A DNA stretch of 38,475 nucleotides from an uncultured Lachnospiraceae bacterium. GTDB taxonomy: Bacteria > Bacillota > Clostridia > Lachnospirales > Lachnospiraceae. The DNA lies in NCBI GenBank assembly GCA_947384285.1, contig CANDGI010000027.1, positions 1 to 38,475 on the forward strand, given 5' to 3'. This document shows positions 33,563 to 38,475 of the stretch, piece after piece. A program made the translations under genes and the position numbers. Each line of letters opens with the position of its first letter. The first letter of the stretch is position 1. Below the pieces are notes generated by a model. That model was not told the origin of the DNA, did no database searches, and worked only from the letters and a program-made list of their open reading frames with translations.

Positions 33563-35425
33563 ATGAGAAAACTAGCCTTAAATGATGAAATATTACTAAA
33601 AATTGAAAAACCTGCTCGCTATATCGGCAACGAGGTTAACAGCGTCATGAAAGACCCTGGGAAGGTGGATATCCGCTTCGCCATCTGTTTTCCAGATGTA
33701 TATGAGATTGGCATGTCGCATCTAGGCATACAGATTTTATACGATATGTTCAACCAAAGGGAGGATGTCTTCTGCGAGCGGGTGTATTCCCCCTGGTGCG
33801 ATCTCCATGAAATCATGAAAGAACAAAAGATTCCGCTGTTTACGCTGGAAACCCAGTCTCCGGTAAAAGATATGGATTTTCTGGGAATCACCATACAGTA
33901 TGAGATGTGTTATACGAATATTCTGCAGGTTCTTGATTTGAGCCAGATTCCATTGCTGTCATCCAGGCGGACCCAGCAGCATCCCATTGTGATTGGAGGA
34001 GGCCCTTGTGCCTATAACCCGGAGCCCTTGGCGGATTTCTTTGATTTGTTTTATATCGGGGAAGGGGAAACCCGTTATGATGAACTGTTTCACCTTTACA
34101 AGTCTGTAAAAGAAAAGGGCGGGACAAGGCAGGAGTTTCTGCGTGAAGCCTGCAGAATTCCAGGAATTTACGTGCCGTCCCTGTATGAAGCGGGGTATCA
34201 CCAGGATGGAACCATAGCCAGCTTTCAGCCAAAATATGAAGATGTTCCGGCAGTGGTAAAAAAAGAAGCTGTGGTGGACATAAGCCATGCCCCCTATCCC
34301 AGAAAGCCGCTGGTTCCTTTTATCAAAGCCACCCAGGACCGAGTGGTTTTAGAAATCCAGCGAGGCTGTATCCGGGGCTGCCGTTTTTGCCAGGCAGGCA
34401 TGATCTACCGCCCTGCCAGGGAACGGGATGTGGACATGTTAAAGCAATGCGCCCGTGACATGCTTACAGACACCGGGCATGAAGAAATCTCTTTAAGCTC
34501 CTTAAGCTCCAGCGATTACAGTGGGTTGAAAGAGCTTATCAACGATTTGATTGGCTTCAAAGAGCAGGGCGTGAATATCTCCCTTCCCTCTCTTAGGATT
34601 GACGCCTTCTCCTTAGAGGTGATGGGCAAGGTGCAGGATGTGAGAAAGAGCAGCCTGACCTTTGCGCCAGAGGCAGGCTCCCAGCGTCTTAGGGATGTGA
34701 TCAACAAAGGGCTCACCGAGGAAACCATCTTAAACGGGGCTGGCCTGGCTTTTGAGGGAGGATGGCAGAAGGTGAAGCTGTACTTTATGCTGGGGCTTCC
34801 CACAGAGACAGAAGAGGATATGAGGGACATTCCCAGGCTGGCGGATAAAATTGCCCGTAAGTATTATGAGATTCCCAAAGACAGACGCAATGGCAAGTGC
34901 CAGATTACCATCAGCACATCCTTTTTTGTCCCCAAGCCCTTTACGCCCTTCCAGTGGGCGCCCATGTATGGAAAAGATGAATATCTGGCAAGGGCAAGGA
35001 TTGTCAACGAGGAGATGAAAGAACAGTTAAACCGCAAGAGCCTAAAGTATAACTGGCATGAAGCTGACGTTACCGTCCTGGAAGGGGTATTTGCCAGAGG
35101 CGACCGAAGGGTGGGGCAGGTTTTGCAAAAAGCATATGAGAAGGGCTGCATCTTTGATGCCTGGAGTGAATGTTTTGACAACCAGAAATGGATGGAAGCA
35201 TTTGAGGAATGCGGCATATCCATTGGATTTTACAATCAGCGCACCAGAAACCTTGACGAGATCCTGCCATGGGATTTTATCGACTGCGGCGTAACAAAGA
35301 AATTCCTGCTCCGGGAATGGGAGCGGGCTAAGAACGGTGAAGTAACTTTAAACTGCAAACAGCAATGCAATGGCTGCGGCGCAGCTGCATTTCAAGGGGG
35401 TGTCTGTCTTGAACATCAGAATTAA
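33563..35425 (+). CDS. B12-binding-like/radical SAM protein (TIGR03960 type)
   Basis: 620 residues. The N-terminal half resembles a cobalamin-binding fold (FAICFPDVYEIGMSHLGIQI, then GGGPCAYNPEPLADF and YIGEGE). A radical SAM core follows with the 4Fe-4S cysteines 272, 276 and 279 in CIRGCRFC. Next are LSSLSSSDYSGL, FAPEAGSQRLR and a C-terminal region that ends with four Cys (CKQQCNGCGAAAFQGGVC). It belongs to the group always found beside DUF2344 and RNase G. The substrate is unknown; rRNA or tRNA modification is a guess. The ribosome binding site is GAAAGGAAGA. Its stop overlaps the next start by 17 bases. Confidence 0.9.
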   Translation: MRKLALNDEILLKIEKPARYIGNEVNSVMKDPGKVDIRFAICFPDVYEIGMSHLGIQILYDMFNQREDVFCERVYSPWCDLHEIMKEQKIPLFTLETQSPVKDMDFLGITIQYEMCYTNILQVLDLSQIPLLSSRRTQQHPIVIGGGPCAYNPEPLADFFDLFYIGEGETRYDELFHLYKSVKEKGGTRQEFLREACRIPGIYVPSLYEAGYHQDGTIASFQPKYEDVPAVVKKEAVVDISHAPYPRKPLVPFIKATQDRVVLEIQRGCIRGCRFCQAGMIYRPARERDVDMLKQCARDMLTDTGHEEISLSSLSSSDYSGLKELINDLIGFKEQGVNISLPSLRIDAFSLEVMGKVQDVRKSSLTFAPEAGSQRLRDVINKGLTEETILNGAGLAFEGGWQKVKLYFMLGLPTETEEDMRDIPRLADKIARKYYEIPKDRRNGKCQITISTSFFVPKPFTPFQWAPMYGKDEYLARARIVNEEMKEQLNRKSLKYNWHEADVTVLEGVFARGDRRVGQVLQKAYEKGCIFDAWSECFDNQKWMEAFEECGISIGFYNQRTRNLDEILPWDFIDCGVTKKFLLREWERAKNGEVTLNCKQQCNGCGAAAFQGGVCLEHQN

Positions 35426-36308
35426 ATTCCAAAAATACGGCGTGATGAAATTCATCGGGCATCTGGATATGATGCGGTATTTCCAAAAGGCAATCCGCCG
35501 GGCAGGGATTGACATTGCTTATTCTGGCGGCTACAGCCCGCACCAGATTATGTCCTTTGCCGCGCCTTTAGGGGTTGGCGTTACCAGTGGCGGGGAATAT
35601 TTCGATATTGAAGTGAATACCTCCAAATCCAGCCAGGAATCCATAGAAGCCTTAAACCAGGCTATGGTGGAAGGAATCTCTATCCTGGAGTATAAAAGGC
35701 TTCCCGATACAGCCAAAACTTCTATGTCGCTGGTGGCGGCTGCAGATTACCTTGTGTATGAAAAACCAGGGTATGAGCCGTTCTTTTCTTCCCTGGAGGA
35801 GCTTCAGGAAAAGGTTCAGGCTTTTTATGAAAAGCAGTCGGAAATCATTATTACAAAACAGACGAAAAAGAGCCAGATTACCATGGACTTGAAGCCGTTC
35901 ATCTATGAGATGAAGGCGGTAAAGTTAAAGGACATGGGCTTAAAGGACATGGGCTTAAAGGATAAGGTAAAGGATGAGGGCTTAAAGGACATGGGCCAAT
36001 CTGCGGAATACGGCTTATTCCTGAAGGTCTGTACTGGAAGCAGCAATAATATAAAGCCGGAACTGTTGCTGGAAGCATTCTGCCGGTTCTGCCAATTAGA
36101 TGATAACCTCTTAAGATTCCAGGTACACCGCCTGGAGGTTTATGCAAAATCAGAAGAGATTCCGGTTAAAGGAGAGAAAGAGCGGGCGGATTACCAGAAG
36201 CATCTGGAACAATTAAAGAAAACCTTTGCCGCAGAAGGAAAAAAATTCCCGGAATTTCTGCCGCTGGGAGCATTGGGGGAGGATATTTTGTGGGAAACAC
36301 ACTGCTGA
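35409..36308 (+). CDS. DUF2344 / TIGR03936 family protein
   Basis: 299 residues. The N-terminus (IRIKFQKYGVMKFIGHLDMM, then RYFQKAIRRAGIDIAYSGGY) is the DUF2344 signature. It is encoded next to the radical SAM gene in most Clostridia, sometimes fused to it, and probably assists the same reaction. The start is taken as TTG 35409 behind AAGGGGGTG, where the family's conserved sequence begins. An upstream in-frame ATG at 35370 would overlap further and has no signal. A low-complexity LKDMG repeat (about residues 173-196) interrupts the protein. It overlaps rng by 19 bases. Confidence 0.85.
   Translation: MNIRIKFQKYGVMKFIGHLDMMRYFQKAIRRAGIDIAYSGGYSPHQIMSFAAPLGVGVTSGGEYFDIEVNTSKSSQESIEALNQAMVEGISILEYKRLPDTAKTSMSLVAAADYLVYEKPGYEPFFSSLEELQEKVQAFYEKQSEIIITKQTKKSQITMDLKPFIYEMKAVKLKDMGLKDMGLKDKVKDEGLKDMGQSAEYGLFLKVCTGSSNNIKPELLLEAFCRFCQLDDNLLRFQVHRLEVYAKSEEIPVKGEKERADYQKHLEQLKKTFAAEGKKFPEFLPLGALGEDILWETHC
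35925..35996 (+). repeat. 15-bp tandem repeat (LKDMG) inside the DUF2344 gene
   Basis: TTAAAGGACATGGGC occurs at 35925, 35940 and 35982, with degenerate copies between (LKDKVKDEG). All are in frame. It looks like slippage-driven expansion in a loop between two conserved halves. Confidence 0.85.
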
Positions 36309-37492
36309 TTACCAAATTAAACCGAAATGATATATGCTGCATTGCAACGGCGCTTTATTCTGGACAAAGGTTGGTGGAAATCACCTTAGAGCCCCTAAAC
36401 CAGCAGAGCATTCTAGGAAATATTTACGTGGGAAGGGTAAAAAATATCGTGAAGAACTTAAACGCGGCCTTTATCGAAATTGCCCCGGGCATGCCTTGCT
36501 ATTATCCTCTGGATGAGATGAAGCGTCCGCTGTTTGTAAAAAAAATAAACAGCCCAAGGCTGGTGCAGGGGGATGAGGTGGTTGTCCAGGTATCAAAGGA
36601 AAACAGCAAATCCAAACCGCCGAAGGTTACCACCAATTTGAATTTTACCGGAAAATATCTGGTACTGTCCAGTGAAAACACCCAAATTGGATTTTCCAAA
36701 AAATTGGAGGAGCAGAAGAGGGAAGAATTAAAACAGGAGCTTTGCTTCGGGAATCCCGGGGAATGGGGAGTGATTGTCCGTACCAATGCAGCGGACGCTT
36801 CAAAGGAAGAGATTCTGGAAGAATATGAATTGTTGAAACAGGAATATTTTCACTTGAAGGAAACGGCGCCTTACCGCACGGTATTTTCCTGCCTAAAGGA
36901 AAGCATGCCGGAATATCTTCATATTCTTCAAAATGTGAACCAGTCCCAGCTTAGCTCCATCCTTACGGATGATTTGGAACTGCTAGGGAAAATCCGTGGA
37001 TACTTAGAACATTTCCAGCCGGAGGATTTAGGGAAGCTCACCTTTTATGAAGACCCGATGTTAAGCTTAAGTAAGCTTTACAGGCTGGAACACAGGCTCA
37101 AGGAAGCATTGCAGGAAAAGGTGTGGCTCAAATCAGGAGGATTTCTGGTGATCCAGCCTACAGAGGCTTTGACGGTGATTGATGTGAATTCAGGCAGAAG
37201 CATATCCAAAAAGCAGGTGCAGGAGCATTACCTTGCGATTAATCTGGAAGCGGCCGAGGAGATTGCACATCAGCTCCGCCTTCGGAACCTGTCTGGAATT
37301 ATTATTGTAGATTTTATTGATATGAAGTCCTCCCAGTCCCAGGAGCTGCTGATGCAGAGATTGCGAAACGCTGTCTGCCTGGATACGGTTCCAGTCCAGG
37401 TGGTAGATATGACAAAGCTGAATCTTGTGGAGCTTACTCGGAAAAAAGTGAAGAAAACTTTGGCAGAGCAGGCAGAACAAGCTTCATTGTAA
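36290..37492 (+). CDS. rng: Ribonuclease E/G family protein
   Basis: 400 residues, an RNase G-like endoribonuclease for rRNA maturation and mRNA decay. An S1-like domain is near the N-terminus (GNIYVGRVKNIVKNLNAAFI). The two catalytic Asp are present: Asp298 in VIDVNSGR and Asp341 in IIVDFIDMKS, followed by the RLRNA motif. No RNase E-type scaffold extension is present. It is somewhat shorter than E. coli RNase G (489), missing the C-terminal zinc-link region. The start is GTG 36290, with GGGGGAGGA just before. This is the last gene of the conserved operon. In relatives rplU-rpmA-obgE usually follow. Confidence 0.9.
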   Translation: MGNTLLITKLNRNDICCIATALYSGQRLVEITLEPLNQQSILGNIYVGRVKNIVKNLNAAFIEIAPGMPCYYPLDEMKRPLFVKKINSPRLVQGDEVVVQVSKENSKSKPPKVTTNLNFTGKYLVLSSENTQIGFSKKLEEQKREELKQELCFGNPGEWGVIVRTNAADASKEEILEEYELLKQEYFHLKETAPYRTVFSCLKESMPEYLHILQNVNQSQLSSILTDDLELLGKIRGYLEHFQPEDLGKLTFYEDPMLSLSKLYRLEHRLKEALQEKVWLKSGGFLVIQPTEALTVIDVNSGRSISKKQVQEHYLAINLEAAEEIAHQLRLRNLSGIIIVDFIDMKSSQSQELLMQRLRNAVCLDTVPVQVVDMTKLNLVELTRKKVKKTLAEQAEQASL

Positions 37493-37495
37493 AAT

Positions 37496-37539
37496 GAAAT
37501 GCGACAAGAGTTAATAAACTCTATCGCATTTCTTTTTTT
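37496..37539 (+). terminator. rng terminator
   Basis: GAAATGCGA/TCGCATTTC plus AGAGTT/AACTCT form a long stem with a small bulge, followed by seven T. Confidence 0.85.
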
Positions 37540-37553
37540 ATACGCTTTTATAG

Positions 37554-37596
37554 GGAATGTGTCAAGGGTTTAGGACTTTTGGCACATTCCTTTTTT
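37554..37596 (+). terminator. Second terminator directly before the accessory cluster
   Basis: GGAATGTG (37554-37561) with CACATTCC (37583-37590), extended by TCAA/TTTTGG pairing, then TTTTTT. It ends about 13 bases before the ribosome binding site of the next gene, leaving no room for a promoter between. It could be an attenuator. Confidence 0.75.
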
Positions 37597-37625
37597 ATTT
37601 TGGAGCGATAGGAGGTGTAGAAAGC

Positions 37626-37808
37626 GTGAGAAAAGGTAATAGGCGATTGAACTATGAGGACAGAAAACGGATTGAAAAAATGAAAGAGCAGGGGGCGAGA
37701 GTGATTGTAATTGCTGACACTATCGGGGTCCACCGTGCGACTATCTACAACGAGTTAAAGCGTGGAGGTACACCCTATCGGGCGGAAGTCGCACAAAGGA
37801 CGGTATAA
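37626..37808 (+). CDS. Small helix-turn-helix protein, IS30-like HTH
   Basis: 60 residues from GTG 37626, 8 bases after AGGAGGTG. The sequence RRLNYEDRKRIEKMKEQGAR then IADTIGVHRATIYNELKRGG matches the N-terminal HTH of IS30-type transposases (Y/T-x-x-ER...IA-x-x-lG-v-x-xxT-IyrELkRg). Nothing of the catalytic DDE part follows, and the protein ends at YRAEVAQ. It is therefore a stand-alone DNA-binding protein. Such proteins are common in prophages of this group. It starts a run of four genes packed within a few bases of each other. Confidence 0.7.
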   Translation: MRKGNRRLNYEDRKRIEKMKEQGARVIVIADTIGVHRATIYNELKRGGTPYRAEVAQRTV

Positions 37809-37810
37809 GT

Positions 37811-38023
37811 GTGGAAATGGTATGGGAAACGTTGCAGGAAAAGGCTAGGGAATTGGCGGATATGGTCGGTAGCGTGGTAGTAGATGAAGCGTTGCCGTTG
37901 GAGGTATTGGAAGCCGTGGCGGATTGTCTGAAAGAGGATTGCAGGCAGATTAGGCAGGCGGTACAGGATATGCAGGAAGAGCAGCAGGCAATAGAGAGAA
38001 TGACCGCAGGAAAGGAGGGATAG
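37811..38023 (+). CDS. Small acidic helical protein, unknown
   Basis: 70 residues starting at GTG 37811 (an ATG two codons later is also possible), two bases after the HTH gene's stop. It is acidic and rich in Glu/Gln/Val, with a probable coiled coil in the second half (EDCRQIRQAVQDMQEEQQAI). No family is recognised. The position suggests translational coupling with its neighbours. Confidence 0.55.
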   Translation: MEMVWETLQEKARELADMVGSVVVDEALPLEVLEAVADCLKEDCRQIRQAVQDMQEEQQAIERMTAGKEG

Positions 38024-38024
38024 C

Positions 38025-38228
38025 GTGGCAAGCAAAACGGAAAAGCACACGGTAGCGTACAGGAACGTGAAAAAGTGTGAGTTTCATAATATCGGGTCGC
38101 ATATCGTGGCGACAAGCATAATCGGCGGTACTACGTTTTGTGCGTTCTTTGATTCGGGATTGCATACCGAGGAAAGCATAAGACGGAGAGGAAGCATAAA
38201 GTTACATTCAATTTATTCTAAAAAGTAG
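38025..38228 (+). CDS. Small basic protein, unknown
   Basis: 67 residues from GTG 38025, one base after the preceding stop, with AAAGGAGGG as a strong ribosome binding site. It reads KTEKHTVAYRNVKKCEFHNI and then a hydrophobic stretch SHIVATSIIGGTTFCAFF. No family is recognised. Because it directly precedes the DGR-target-like gene, it may be a co-transcribed accessory protein. That is inference from position only. Confidence 0.55.
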   Translation: MASKTEKHTVAYRNVKKCEFHNIGSHIVATSIIGGTTFCAFFDSGLHTEESIRRRGSIKLHSIYSKK

Positions 38229-38242
38229 GAGGAAAAGAGGAA

Positions 38243-38475
38243 ATGAGTGAAGCAATCAAGCACAACAATGTAGCGGTTTTTGATGATAGGGGGATTCCCT
38301 CTATTATGGTCCGGTTTGAGAATCCGAGGGCAGCAGTTACCCCGGAAATGTTCATTATCGGAGGGAAAGAGGTAGACGCTATCTATATTTCCAAGTATCC
38401 CAACAAGGTAATCAAGGGCAGGGCGTACAGTCTGCCAATGGTAGACCCGACAACGGAAATTACCTTTGATGAAGC
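38243..38475 (+). CDS. N-terminus of a DGR-target-like (C-type lectin fold) protein, 3' end outside window
   Basis: The frame starts at ATG 38243, 10 bases after AGGAGG (38227-38232), and is open to the window edge (77 codons). It reads IPSIMVRFENP, then EMFIIGGKEVDAIYISKYPN, then GRAYSLPMVDPTTEITFDEA. The pattern G-K-E-V-D-x-I-Y-I-S-K-Y followed by G-R-A-Y-S-L-P and then [IV]-x-F-D-x-A is typical of the N-terminal part of formylglycine-generating-enzyme/C-type-lectin-fold proteins diversified by DGRs in gut Firmicutes and their phages. In full-length homologues the VR is at the C-terminus, outside this window. Alternatives are a phage tail or receptor-binding protein of the same fold without DGR. 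Confidence covers the fold, not the presence of a working DGR. Confidence 0.6.
   Translation, partial: MSEAIKHNNVAVFDDRGIPSIMVRFENPRAAVTPEMFIIGGKEVDAIYISKYPNKVIKGRAYSLPMVDPTTEITFDE

Noticed and set aside
37626-38228. Complete IS30 insertion sequence
   Set aside because: Only the HTH part is present; no DDE catalytic region or terminal inverted repeats are seen.
1-38475. CRISPR array, tRNA, rRNA
   Set aside because: No regularly spaced palindromic repeats with unique spacers and no tRNA- or rRNA-like sequence were seen. The left-edge repeats are contiguous coding repeats.

Overview
The window is chromosomal DNA of a low-to-medium GC Firmicute, most likely a gut Clostridia of the Lachnospiraceae type. 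The support is the sporulation-type SpoIID/LytB protein, SpoIIIE/FtsK, an infC-rpmI-rplT operon with an ATT-started infC and an attenuated leader, strong AGGAGG ribosome binding sites, TTGACA/TATAAT promoters, and the gene order radical SAM (TIGR03960 type) - DUF2344 - RNase G. I do not try to name the species.

Layout. Bases 1-233 are the 3' end of a gene made of 36-bp (12-residue) acidic repeats, followed by a hairpin. A strong promoter then drives a probable 6S RNA (about 345-540), with a terminator at 681-710. From 811 to 18185 nearly everything is on the + strand: SpoIID/LytB protein, YihY-type membrane protein, FtsK/SpoIIIE translocase, the one-carbon pair fhs-folD, a zinc-ribbon/TPR membrane protein, pheA (chorismate mutase/prephenate dehydratase), a DUF815 ATPase, the polyphosphate pair ppx-like/ppk1 and a HAD phosphatase. 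A decayed stretch and a minus-strand PHP phosphoesterase follow. Bases 19619-23946 carry the translation/RNA block: leader, infC, rpmI, rplT, rpsO and pnp, with several visible 5' leader structures. Bases 23972-27704 hold a response regulator, an ABC ATPase, a permease and a histidine kinase, with short direct repeats at about 12-bp spacing in two intergenic regions. Next come a ParB-like/BMP fusion protein, a metallophosphoesterase, recQ, and the overlapping trio radical SAM - DUF2344 - RNase G.

Gene remnants lie in the gaps: a GntP-like permease piece (30498), an ATPase of the DUF4143 type on the minus strand (33168), an unidentified frameshifted remnant (18196) and a possible small decarboxylase-subunit remnant (19493).

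After RNase G (37492) the chromosomal programme stops at two successive terminators. A cluster of tightly packed small genes of accessory character begins: an IS30-like HTH protein, two unknown small proteins, and the N-terminus of a protein that resembles the C-type-lectin-fold target proteins of diversity-generating retroelements (DGRs). In related bacteria RNase G is usually followed by rplU-rpmA-obgE, so a prophage or other element has probably inserted here. The DGR candidate is cut by the window edge. It is the most interesting lead, and the variable repeat, template repeat and reverse transcriptase, if present, lie outside.
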